Source of the DNA: Hymenopus coronatus
Lineage: Eukaryota > Arthropoda > Insecta > Mantodea > Hymenopodidae
Direction of reading: 5' to 3'
Assembly (NCBI GenBank): GCA_030762935.1
Contig: CM060900.1
Span: forward strand, 287,727,784 to 287,791,783
Length of the DNA: 64,000 nt
Shown: positions 1 through 9,959 of the stretch, one piece after another
Numbering within the stretch: the first letter of the stretch is position 1
Layout: the number at the start of each line of letters is the position of its first letter
Notes under the pieces: model-generated
Databases searched by the model: none
The model's input: only the letters and a program-made list of their open reading frames with translations
Told to the model about the DNA's origin: nothing
Program-made: the position numbers and the translations under genes

Positions 1-284
1 AGGTTTTGCTTCTGATTTTTGATTTAATGAATTTCAAAAATGGAATTACTGATGAATTGCTAAATGAATTACTGATAAAAAAACAGGTTATTAAAAACTA
101 GAAAAAATAATTGCTTATTTTGGATCACCAGAAGGTCTTACATTTGCGCTGGTTTAATGTCTCTCTAAATACAAAAGTATGATGGCAGATCAAAAGGTTA
201 AGCACAATAATCTTTATACAATAAAGTTTAATATTTAAAATAAAACAAAACAAAAAAACAAAGACAAAAAAAAAAAAAAAACAA

Positions 285-850
285 TACAAATGAACTTGCA
301 CCTTTTACCTACTTTTCGACATGTTACCAACTTTCTCAACACATTTATCCCATCATGATGCCAGTTTCAATGTGCCCTGTTCTTAGAAGTTTGTTTTCCT
401 GGAGTATAGCCATCTGCGGACTGCTGATTTCATTTCTGCATCTGTCGCAAAGTGTTGGCTGGCCATGAATTTTTTCATGGGACCAAACTGATGAAAGTCT
501 AACGGTGCAAGGTCTGGATTGTGTGGTGGATGCTGGAGCACATCCCAACCAAATTTGGTGAATTTCTGATGAACAGCAGCAGCAACATGGTGGCAAGCAT
601 TGTCACGAAGAAGTTTGACATCATCAGCATTAGTGTTGTGACGTTTGTCATGAGGGGCAAGACGCAACTTCAGTTAAGTTTTAATGTAGGCTGCAGCATT
701 CACAGTGGTCCCATGTTCAGTCAAGTACACCAATAAAACATAATTTTTGATCTGCCCTCATATTTTCTTCTCATGGTGGCAGGTATAAATACTTTTTCTC
801 AAGATTTTCCTCAGCAGTCTTCCAGGTTGACATTCTGAACAGAATAAAAA
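285..850 (-). pseudogene. mariner transposase C-terminal remnant
   Basis: This is a decayed C-terminal part of a Tc1/mariner cut-and-paste transposase. The readable stretch (667 down to 383) has the catalytic-region signature DNACHHVAAAV, then GWDVLQHPPHNPDLAP, FHQFGPMKK, FATDAEMKSAV and a short basic tail. In mariner the second catalytic Asp sits in the DNARPH motif and is kept here; the third sits in LAPSDYH and is kept as LAPLDFH. Upstream (670-850) the frame breaks, but a KIMFYWCT-like relic of the strand before the second Asp is visible. The N-terminal half and clear TIRs are missing. An A-rich run (247-285) borders it. Confidence 0.8.
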
Positions 851-879
851 TATATGTATAAAAATAGCTCTCCACAAAT

Positions 880-1290
880 TATTGGAATTATTCCCGAAAC
901 AAGTTTTTAGAAACTGAATTCTGAATCAGAAATTTGCAAATTTGCCAATATTTCATAGTATTCTTCAGGTGTGATTGAGCTGTCTACTTCACTGCAACAC
1001 TCATCTCAGTGCTGCCAAAAACTGCATCTGGGGATAAACAACTGTGACTTACATTAGAAAAAAACTACTTCAACTTTCTGGATGTTAACTGAAGCTGCTG
1101 TCTATCATGAGCATAGTCATCACTGTATTGTTCTTATTTTGGCTCTGACACCCATTGGCAAGGCATACAGTATCAATAGAAGGGGGAAACTCTATATGCC
1201 ACACACGAGACAATCTATTTAGAAACTTTGGGTCTCTTATATTAAGTCCATGTGCAAATGAATTCATTAACTTTAGTCAATTTACCTCTT
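880..1290 (-). pseudogene. DUF7869-like fossil, C-terminal scrap
   Basis: Two blocks in different frames recall a nuclease-like family often seen in arthropod repeats, which I know as DUF7869. Around 1085-1165 CLANGCQSQNKNNTVMTML resembles the family pattern ADGCGGQNKN..VMTML. Around 900-1030 SHSCLSPDAVFGSTEMSV resembles GHSFLPPDRVFG.IE, followed by a KNTMKYW-type segment. Stops and one frame change separate the blocks. Function is unknown and the family name is from memory. A longer relative sits at 19.3-20.1 kb. Confidence 0.45.
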
Positions 1291-2974
1291 GAATGACCCT
1301 GTACGAGCACGGATAGCAAATATACAACTGGTGACATTAATATGCCATTTGTCCAAGGTCCATACGCAAGGGTAATTTTTCACACTCAAAACTCAGAACA
1401 AAAATGTTACTTTTACAGACAAACAGCTAGAGCATACATGTGTCCAGGGGCCCCTAAATCATGGTATTACTCTGAATTAAAAAATACTTCTGAAAAAGAC
1501 TAGTATTCTTTAACCTTAAAACTAGCATCTCTAAATTTGAATTATACATTCCCCAGAGTTTTTTAATTGACAAAATGCAAACAAGATACTTTCTTTGTGT
1601 ATCGACACAAAAATGTCTTTCAGTGCACTGTAGCAGTTGAATGAAGAATTAATCTGAAAGCAGCCTGGTGAGGGAGCTGAATTCTGGAATGGCCACCATT
1701 GTGATAATCTGTAAGAAGTGTCCATGTTCTTGAAATTGTTTCTCAAGGTTAGCAACTCTATCCATTTTCACTACAAAGATGCCCACGAGGACCATTTTAC
1801 AAATGGGAACTTTTCTTCAATTTTCTGAACAAATAATTTATTTTGTGTAGCAGATTCTGCCTTTGCTGTTACCTTTTGATCTCTTCAGCTCACTTGCATC
1901 CATGTGCTTTAGAAGAAGCACATCTTGGTCCCTTTTGTTACTGTTTGTATAGGATGATGTCTGAGCCACATTGGTATGGATGATAGGACATCCATCCAAG
2001 TCCACATCCTGGATATACTGATAGGGACGATGCCTTATATCTGTAACAAATATGAACCACTGGTAATGTACGAGACATTTAATAAAGCCTAACACAAGCT
2101 GAGGGCCAAAATAATCATAATTTTATTGCAACAATGACAGTGGAATAATATTTTGATACCAAGGCCCAAGTCTACTGTCTACTTCATGTATAGTGCTTAC
2201 AATAAGATTATTTAATTTTCCACAATTAGAATAATACTCCAAAAACTTAGCCTCACTGTCTATTTGTACAAACTCACAAAATTTTATTATTTTTTTGTGC
2301 AAACTCACAAATTTATTTTATTGTAAATTTCCTCTCTTGAATTACATTGTTATAATTTAGAATATGTTAATGGGGATAACTCTTACCTGTTATCTTTTGT
2401 TAAATTTCTTCTCCATTTTGAAGAATCTCTTGCAGGTTTTCTTCATTTTCCCCTTCCAAGAAGGCTTCACTTCTTCAGCATTTTAGGTAAGCAATATTAA
2501 CATTGCAATTAGAACAACTAAGTAGCTTTATTGTAGCCACAAAAATGAAGTTTCATTCACTTTGCTCAACAGAAAATCCAGGTCGTGATCCCAATCCCTG
2601 TGTTCTGATTGGCCATTAATAACATTTTTTATACCATTGCCACACACTTTTTGTCTCTTATTGCTTCTAAAGCCGATTTTTAAACTGAGGCAGAATTTCA
2701 CATGTCAGTTTTCACTTCCTACTAACACACTATAATGCATTAAGGTTCATATACATCAAAGTCAGAAATCAGTTTTTGTTTGCACACTCATTGTATAATG
2801 TTTCCAAATCAGAAAACTGGGAGGTGGGGCTATTAGGGATTTCTTTTTCATATTTGTCACCAAATTTCAATTCCTGTTTCACTGAATATGGGTATCAGAG
2901 GTTACTTTTTACATTTTGTTACAAATATGGCATATTTTTAATGACTTTGAACCCAAAGGAGTCAAGTGTTTAAA
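1291..2974. other. AT-rich intron, nothing recognised
   Basis: Short open frames only. I saw no splice-bounded conserved exon, TIR, LTR or tRNA-like promoter. Minus-strand frames at 1531-1755 and 1838-2095 do not resemble any family I know. Confidence 0.5.
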
Positions 2975-2978
2975 GTAT

Positions 2979-3401
2979 TGTGGCAGTACTGTTTGTGTGC
3001 AGCCTCTCTCACATTCGCCATGGTACATGAGTCGGCAGAGTTGGAGGTCTTGGAATTCATTAACTCAGGAAATGAGGAACAGCAGCAACCAGAGGCTTTG
3101 GAACACAACATGTATAGTACATGCAGATTCTTCCAGGAGTTTTGGCTTCAACACTTTTCCAGAATGTTGTCATGTCATTTCAAGCTACAAAAAGAACGGA
3201 AGAATTGCAAGCCAATACAGTGAGTAGCAAGTTATGAGTCAGACTTTAATTGGAGTGTTAGTATGCAGTGACATGCCAACAGTAGTATTAGGAGAAAGCT
3301 CCAAACTGTCTTCACATTGGTGCATTAAGTGAATTGTTTGCACCAGTGAATTAAAGACTTTATTAGTAACCAATTTATGAGTCAATAAACACATTTGTTA
3401 C
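2979..3401 (+). repeat. 5' LTR of the 3-6 kb Gypsy
   Basis: About 423 bp. Shares with the 3' LTR the blocks TTTTCCAGAATGTT, GAAGAATTGCAAGCCAAT and ACCAATTTATGAGTCAATAAA. The 3' copy is about 106 bp shorter, mostly from loss in the first half, so the LTRs have diverged by deletions as well as substitutions. Confidence 0.85.
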
Positions 3402-3433
3402 TCTGGTGTCAGCAGAGGGATTAAGAATCCAAG

Positions 3434-4605
3434 ATGGATGAGATGTTTCAAAAATTGATGGACAAGATGGGAAGTGAAATTATGGCAGTGGATTCCTGAA
3501 ATCCTCATTAGAGAAGGTGCAGACGGAAATGAAGACCGAACTGAAGGGTACAAAACAAGAAATGAAAATCAGAATGGAGAAGATGGTGTCCAGAATGAAG
3601 AAAAGAGAATGGAAATAACAACTGTGAATAGTGTGATGGAAAACCTGAAGATAGAAATAGACAAATGACTGGCAACATGCAAAAAAACATGGAAGAGCTA
3701 AACAGAAGGATGAAGGAACTTCATGAACACGTTGACACCCTTGAAAGCATTGGAGAATGCATTAATGCCCTAGAAAGAAGGGTCAATAGTGTCACAAAGG
3801 AACTAAATGCTAGGATGGAAAATATGCTCAATGGAAGGCTGAAAGACTTGGAAGGTTGAGATATCAGAATGGAACACAATATCTGCACACATCAAGTATG
3901 ATGGAACATCAACCTTTGAAGTCTTCCATGGACAGTTTGCTGTTGTCATGAACTATAACCAATGGTCGGCAGAAGAGGAAGACACACAGCAGATAGCAAG
4001 TCTCCTGGGATGGGCAGCAGAAGTACTGAATGTGATCCTGACATCAACAAAATCTGACGAGATCTGGGAGGCCTTGAGAACCATTATGAGAACCATCATT
4101 TGGCTGCACTGAATTACAGTCAGCTTAAATTGAGATTGATACAGCCAAGAGACACAATGCAGGAGTTTGTCCTAGCAATCATACAGCTGGTGAATGTACC
4201 ACTTCGTTTTGTGTCCATGGAAGCTGCCTTCTCCTTCATCAACATGGCTTGTGATGCCAGGATACAACAGTGACTGATACTCAGGAACTATAAGACAACT
4301 AACGAGGTATTAAAATGCAGGTGGCCAAGAGAAAGCTGAGTCCACTTCAAAGACCAGGAGTATTCGCTATAACAAGGAGAGAGAAGCAATCCAGAGACGA
4401 CAATCACCTTCAGATGATGTGTGCTGGGGGTATGCCAAGCCAGTAACCTAGTGAAGGCAGTCCATGCCAAGATGAAGACCGGCATGATGAGGAGCACATC
4501 ATGTCCAACTTCACCACTTCGAGTGATGCTATGGGGAGCAGAGTGGACAATAGCCTCATTGCAGACAGCTGGATAAAGAAAAACTGTGCTAGATACTACC
4601 AAACA
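3434..4605 (+). pseudogene. Gypsy gag remnant
   Basis: Starts at an ATG reading MDEMFQKLMDKMG. An early charged, heptad-like segment is readable at 3665-3859 (NRRMKELHEHVDTLE, then LNGRLKDLEG), consistent with a coiled coil at the N-terminus of a Gypsy gag. Further on, YSQLKLRLIQPRDTMQEF near 4120-4170 matches the capsid-like region. The same signatures recur in the second Gypsy at 36.9-40.5 kb (LNGRLKDL, SQLKLRLQQPGEMMQEF), so the two belong to one lineage. Several stops and frame changes. Confidence 0.7.
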
Positions 4606-4689
4606 TAGGTATTGCCATGACTGTAATCAAATCTTACATTTTGAAGAGCTTGCGGACATGAACACCCAGTCAGCCCTACCTACCAGTGA

Positions 4690-5060
4690 TGGAATCGGGT
4701 GACATCTTCCCTCTGAAGGAGGTGGACCTGCTAGAGGTGAAACTGGGATACAGTGCTGTGGGCCTGTAGGTGTTTGTTACAAGGGTGACTGAGGATGTGA
4801 TACTGGGTTTAAATGCCCTCAGAAGGTACGGGGTGATAGTCAATGTCATTTGGAGGATTTTGCAACGTGACCAAGACGAGGTGCTACTTCAGAGCCCAAA
4901 TGAAAATCCAGGGATCTGCAGAATGATTCTGAAGGACAACGTAATTGTACATTCAAGAAGTGAGGTGATGGTGAAGGCACACCTGGAGGGCCAAAAGCCA
5001 AGGAACTTACTATTGGACCAGAAGAGAACATGCCCGAGCATTGTTTCCTCGGTGATGTAG
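4690..5060 (+). pseudogene. Gypsy aspartic protease region remnant
   Basis: The frame at 4770-5060 reads FVTRVTEDVILGLNALRRYG followed by VIVNV. This is the second half of a retropepsin, where the family shows a D-x-x-ILGLDFL motif. The catalytic DTGA half should lie upstream and is not readable. Continues toward the reverse transcriptase with stops. Confidence 0.65.
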
Positions 5061-5224
5061 GTACCCATGGGGCTGCTGAATCTGATGGTCACCAACCAGG
5101 ACATCCAGGCAGGGATGGAGTTAGGAAAGTGCAAAGAAGCTGCTAGTGTATCACCATGCAATGGATCCATCCAGCCAGCACTATCACAGAACTTGGGCCC
5201 TGGCCACTGAATCACTGAAGAATC

Positions 5225-5902
5225 TGATAGCCTTTAGTGCTCCCCTGTAGTCTTGGTGAAGGAGGATAGAGAGCTATGCTTCTGCATGGACTACAGGAAG
5301 CTGAATGCAGCCACAGAAAGCACTGTTTCCCCTTATCCTGGATTGATCAAGAAAGGACTGTTTCCCCTTGTCGCAGGCTGATGACACCCGACACACTTGC
5401 TGGTAACCAGCGGCTCTTGACTTTGCACTTGAAATTGGGATGCTGGCAAGTAAACCTAAATCTTAGAGACAAGGAAAAGACAACATTCTCAAATGGCCAA
5501 GGACTTTGGCAATTGACAGCTATGCCCTTTGTCCTCTGCAATGCACCAGCCACCTTCCAGCACCACATGGAATCAGTAATGAGAGGGTTGACCTATGATG
5601 CCTACCTGCTCTCTTTGGATGTCATGCATGAGGTGGCCCACCAAAACATCCAGGTATTGAGAAATCAGATGAGGACTCATTATGATCAGCAAGTCAACAG
5701 CCAAGGTTTCCAGCAAGAAGATCTTGTGTGGGTATATCGTCCTATCCAAGCCAAAGGACACTGCCTCAAGTTTCAACAACCATGCCCGTATTTTGTGGTG
5801 ACGAGGATAGATAATGTTGTGTTCCATACCAGAGGCTACCCTGCACGAAGAAGTTTGGAGACCTTGGAATGCGTAAACACAGAAAATGTGGCATGCCAGT
5901 AA
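5225..5902 (+). pseudogene. Gypsy reverse transcriptase fused to integrase tail by deletion
   Basis: Reverse-transcriptase landmarks appear in order: a FCMDYRKLNAA relic near 5280-5310, then TLHLKLGCWQVNLNLRDKEK, MPFVLCNAPATFQHHMESVM and RGLTYDAYLLSLD. The expected YLDD active site would follow, but the sequence switches after LSLD to HEVAHQNIQVLRNQMRTHYD. That, with QEDLVWVYRP and YFVVTRIDNVVFHTR, is the C-terminal GPY/F-like end of Gypsy integrase. RNase H and the integrase core are absent, yet the frame stays open across the join (5276-5902, 208 codons). The frame ends inside the 3' LTR. Confidence 0.8.
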
Positions 5903-6203
5903 CTGCAGGCTTTGGAAAGTGACACATCTGATACTCACCAGATTCCTCCACCTTTCCCTTCCACAGTTTTCCAGAATGTTCTGTGACATCATTTCTAGCT
6001 ACAAAAAGGCAGGAAGAATTGCAAGCCAATTCAATGAGTAGTGAGTCGCAAGTCAGACTTCCAACTTAGGTATTAATGCACAGGGGTTTGAGGAGAAAGT
6101 CATCTACTGTCTTCGTGTCGAAGCATTAAGTGAATTGACTGCAGCACTGAAGTAAAGACTTTATTTTTAACCAATTTATGAGTCAATAAAGACATTTGTT
6201 ACA
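5887..6203 (+). repeat. 3' LTR of the 3-6 kb Gypsy
   Basis: About 317 bp, starting TGTGGCATGCCAGTAACTG and ending TTTGTTACA just before GTAT. It contains the AATAAA-like signal in GTCAATAAAGAC, suitable for polyadenylation. A solo LTR of the same family lies at 27234-27660. Confidence 0.85.
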
Positions 6204-6207
6204 GTAT

Positions 6208-7090
6208 TTTAAAATTTAGCTATTTTATGGGGGATTTTAGGTGGTTGTAAAATATTCATTTAATCTTTAATTTTCGTCTTATGACTTTAATATTTTTGCT
6301 ATGATTCTGACAACACCATGTACATTTGGACTGTAGAAACAGAGAAGAATGATAAGCTAAGTACACCCATCGCCAAAAAAAATTAGTCCTTTCTGCAACA
6401 CCAAATTCATCCAAGTCCTACATGGCACAGCACCTTGTGTACACCATCCATGATACAGTTGTATAGTGGCAGTAACAAATCATTATAAGTTCCAAATCTT
6501 AATATTACTAAACCATATGATCAATAATCACATTCAAATGCATAATTTAAGCTTCTTGAACAACAAAATATCAATACTAATTAAAAATATGAATGACACA
6601 AAACATGATTCAGATTTCATTGTACATCATTACTAAACCTGCCACCTTCAATGTTGTTCACTGAAGCAAAACATAGGATACTCCTCTGCTGAGGGTCGTA
6701 GGTTCGCTTCTTGCATATAGCCAACATTTTTTTTCCTTCTTCTCTTAATGATGTTGAATAAACACATAATAGCTGTTTATTTTAAACATACCGATTTCAT
6801 TCACAACATTCAAAACAGTTAATACAACCAAACAGCAATATGCTGCACATGAAAGCATGTGGTATGCAAATGCATCTGGCAAAAATAGTTCTCTCTCAAT
6901 GGAAAAAAAAAAAAAAAAAAAAAGGAATCTGTGTTATGAAAAAATACTAAAAGTATTGTTAAGAAAACCAGTGTTTTGAAACATTATTAGAAATCCAATT
7001 TTTTTTTTTTTTTTTTTGAGGTAGGAACATTGTTTTTTCTTTGTTTTGTTTTTTGTTTTATATTTTTAATACTCCACACACCCTTCATAA
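6208..7090. other. AT-rich intron with homopolymer runs
   Basis: Contains a poly-A run of about 21 bases (6902-6922) and a poly-T run of about 19 (6999-7017), roughly 75 bp apart, so transcripts could pair there. GGTCGTAGGTTCGCTTCTTG near 6694 resembles a tRNA B box, but no convincing A box precedes it. No gene seen. Confidence 0.5.
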
Positions 7091-7094
7091 ATAG

Positions 7095-7690
7095 ATCCAA
7101 CAGGAAAATGCCAATCACAACTGGAATGTGATACTCTCAGACGAGGTAACATTTTCTTCCACATGTAAGGGAAAGATGTGTCTATTGTCCAAAGGGGTCC
7201 TGTTACAGTGCAAAATACATGGCTCCACAATGCCATTATGGTCACAGATCTGTATTGTGTTGGGACTGGATATCAAGGGATGCTCTAGGTGTAGTGTGGC
7301 AGCTTGACGATATACTGAACTGAGTGCAATACACAGTAATACTCAATAATATTTTGATTCCTTCTGAGAGGATGAGATATCCTGATGGAATTGTTGAATT
7401 TATACAGAATAATCATCTTACTGCACATCTCGAAAGGTTTCAAATTGGTTTTCAAAAAGGTAAGACATCATAGTGGTAGAATGGCCTCGCTGTTCACCAG
7501 ATTTAGACCCTATTGAAAATGTGTGGGCTGAGGTGTAAAGGGAGTGGTGCTCCAATTTACTTGCAGATGGGTGGAGGACAAAGATGGCTTCTAGGTACAA
7601 ATTCAAGAAGCCGGGATCGTGTAGCTTCTTGTCCACATTAATTTTGTCTATGCCCTGAAGATTGAGGGCAGTTATATGGGCTGAGAACTC
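7095..7690 (+). pseudogene. Tc1-like transposase remnant
   Basis: Several broken frames read in the order expected for Tc1-family transposase. NVILSDEVTFSS (about 7120-7155) matches the first catalytic block SDE.TF. A decayed middle leads to IPSERMRYPDGI (about 7355-7390). SPDLDPIENVWAEV (about 7496-7535) matches SPDLNPIENLW near the C-terminus. The second catalytic Asp block is degraded to IQNNH. No TIRs were found. Confidence 0.7.
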
Positions 7691-7699
7691 ATACACCCA

Positions 7700-9500
7700 A
7701 TACTAATTATGTTTATTTTTTGCGTTTTAATTTTAGAAGATACTTTATTTACACATTTATTTTTAGTTATTTAATAAGAGTGTTAATAGAAGCACGTTAT
7801 TGTTTGCACAGATAGGCCCATAACTTCAAATGCTTAAGTTATATTAATGCAATATTATGTTCTACAAATCCAGTCATACAATTAGCAAACATAAAAAAGT
7901 GACTAGCAGTGCAGGATTTGAATCTCGGAACTTATTAGTGGTGGCAAGGTGTTCTAAACCTCTTGACCACCAGAATGTTATTCCGTGTTCTGTTTTCAGT
8001 ACTCATAAGTTAACCATTATACTGTCAGTCACAGACCATTGTGCATTTCTTTTGTGTGCACTGTGAACACAACTTTTAGGAAGATACATGAAGCTCTTTG
8101 ATTAACTCATGGAATCTGGGGTTGACTCTTTTTTTGTCCACAGCTGCATATATCAACATTCCTTGGCCTACCTAAATAAAATCGTATATGCTTAAAGTAT
8201 AAAACTGAACAAAAAAATTTAGGCTACCTTATAACCCTACCACATTTTTAGCCCCTTATGTAATAATCTGCATTGTTTACAGCTTAAGGGCCAAATATTG
8301 CAAGTATACAATGGGAGTTAGAGAATATCATAGGTTTTGTTACAACTTCCTAAAAATCACCTAACCCTCATTTTGAAATATATAGTTCTCAAAGCTTGTA
8401 AAAGTTACCCTTGCAAACACCTGCATAAAATTGGATTGCTATCATCTCCGACTTGTCTGTTATACAACAAGGAAGAAGAAATGAATATTTAACATATACC
8501 AATCTGTGAACAACTTAAAACTGTATCCAGACTTGACCTCGTAATATTGGGAAGCAAGAAGGAGAATGGCTTTGTTGCTAAATCCTGAGCATTAGCCATG
8601 CAAGCATGCATGCATGCACACATAGACACTATTTTGGACTATGTATAGATAAAAATATACTGCTTGGGTGAATCAAGAAAAATTTGTACCTGAACCATTA
8701 GACATGACCAAAATTACAGTGTTTCATACAGTAAAAGACTTATTAAGATGTGCTTCTTAATAGTCAGTCAAATTTATGTCCAGTCTTCATATTCTTAGAG
8801 TAGTTTGTTCATTTTACATACATTCATATTTTACTAGTACAAACTCTTTATCTTCTGAGGTAATTCTAAAACTGAATTAATGTTTTCAGAATATAAAAGA
8901 AATTACAACAAATTATGGCTGATGTTTCAAATAAAACTAGTTGTAACCATATTTAAAAACTGTTAAGTTTGACTTCTGTCTTGCATGTTTACTTAACTAT
9001 ACAAAAGAAAACTTAAATTCCCTTAAAACAAATGCAAGTTCATACACCTAACACTGAGAAAATAACAATTTATTTGTAAACTTACATAGAACCAAACTCT
9101 ATGAAAATAGCTTGAAAAATCCTGGTCTACATTTATTCAACAAACTACACAATATATATAGAACATTGAACCCCAGCTAAACTTCATAAAGGTTTTGTTT
9201 ATGATATTTATCTAAATACAAGACGACTTCAAATACACAACAACCGTCTTTGTCGGAACTTAATTTTTGAATTTAGCATATCATCTCTTTAAAATGAAGA
9301 CATGCTACCTTAATTTTTAAACACATAATGTGAATATATATTATAATCAAACTAAGGGACAGTTAAGCTGACTTTAATTACACAGAAATATATGTAATAG
9401 GCAGGGAAGGGGAGAATGGAAATATATCAGCATGTATGTGATAGAAGTGGGGCTTCAACAATAGCACTGGATAATTGTTGCAATTTAATTAGTGTATAAA
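7700..9500. other. AT-rich intron
   Basis: Apart from the tRNA-like module, I see only short open frames and a GCATGCATGCATGC-type run near 8610. This is the start of the intron downstream of exon B. The next Fmr1 exon (rest of KH1 and KH2) is not in the window. Confidence 0.5.
7890..7985 (-). repeat. tRNA-like promoter module, probable SINE head relic
   Basis: On the minus strand TGGTCAAGAGG resembles a pol III A box (as in Ser/Leu tRNAs), and GATTCAAATCC about 45 bases later resembles a B box. The intervening sequence does not fold as a standard tRNA by eye, so a SINE head or tRNA pseudogene is more likely than a working tRNA. Confidence 0.4.
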
Positions 9501-9510
9501 ATATACAAAC

Positions 9511-9658
9511 CTCTCCACATATTTTAAAAGTACATGAATTTTCTTCAAGTTCTATATTTGTTATGCCTTCCACTTTACGTGCCTGCTGGATATTTGCCCC
9601 ATGAGCACCAATAGCAAGACCCATTAGATCTTCACGAACACTAAACTCGTCTGAGTAA
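9511..9658 (-). CDS. Fmr1: Fmr1 ortholog exon B: KH1 domain
   Basis: FMRP is an RNA-binding translational regulator of neurons and germ cells, bound to polyribosomes. This 148-base exon encodes 49 residues, starting [10 protein letters not shown] and continuing [19 protein letters not shown], with the KH GxxG loop as GAHG, and ending SCTFKICGE. That is the first canonical KH domain in insect-style sequence. The acceptor is TTTCTGTTTCAG (AG at 9660-9659); the donor is GAGAG/GTTTGT (GT at 9510-9509). The exon starts with the last base of a split codon and ends on a whole codon. The split codon completes GG from exon A to give Gly. No internal stop. Confidence 0.95.
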
Positions 9659-9898
9659 CTGAAACAGAAAGGATACTCAAATAACATATAATGTAGGAAT
9701 TCCAAAGGATCCATTTATGGTACATCACATTGAATCCTTCCAAGATAAAATTAAAAGTGGCTTTGCTTCTGAAACTAAATTATTCCTACCAAATTGCAAC
9801 TTTATATTTACATTCAACATTTCAATTTCCAGTTTCAAGCATTTCACTGTTGACCCTTATGGCAGACCTGGAAGAATTTTTTTATGTATTCCTCCTTC

Positions 9899-9958
9899 AT
9901 GCACGCACGCACGCGCACCCACCCACCCACACCCACACACACACACACACTCACACCA
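9899..9958. repeat. CA-rich microsatellite next to exon B
   Basis: Interrupted CACG, CACC and CA repeats beginning about 240 bp upstream of exon B in gene orientation. On the transcript strand it is a GT/GU-rich tract. Confidence 0.9.
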
Positions 9959-9959
9959 A

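Larger units (their letters stand above)
2975..6207 (+). mobile_element. Gypsy LTR retrotransposon, internally deleted, with target duplication
   Basis: The element runs from 2979 to 6203, flanked by a 4-bp duplication GTAT (2975-2978 and 6204-6207). Both LTRs begin TGTGGCA; the 3' copy ends TTTGTTACA and the 5' copy TTTGTTACT, close to the usual TGT...ACA ends. After the 5' LTR comes TCTGGTGTCAGCAGAGGG, a plausible tRNA primer-binding region. Internally there is a gag-like coiled-coil region, an aspartic-protease relic, reverse transcriptase, then an abrupt jump to the end of integrase. Many stops show it is dead. It lies in the Fmr1 intron, antisense to the gene. Confidence 0.85.

Noticed and set aside
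1838..2095. Next Fmr1 exon (rest of KH domains) in minus frame
   Set aside because: Its sequence shows no KH2 signature such as VPRNLVGKVIGKNG and no matching splice sites.
7890..7985. True tRNA gene on the minus strand
   Set aside because: A and B box-like motifs are present, but no acceptor or anticodon stem pairs convincingly; listed as a SINE or pseudo-tRNA relic.
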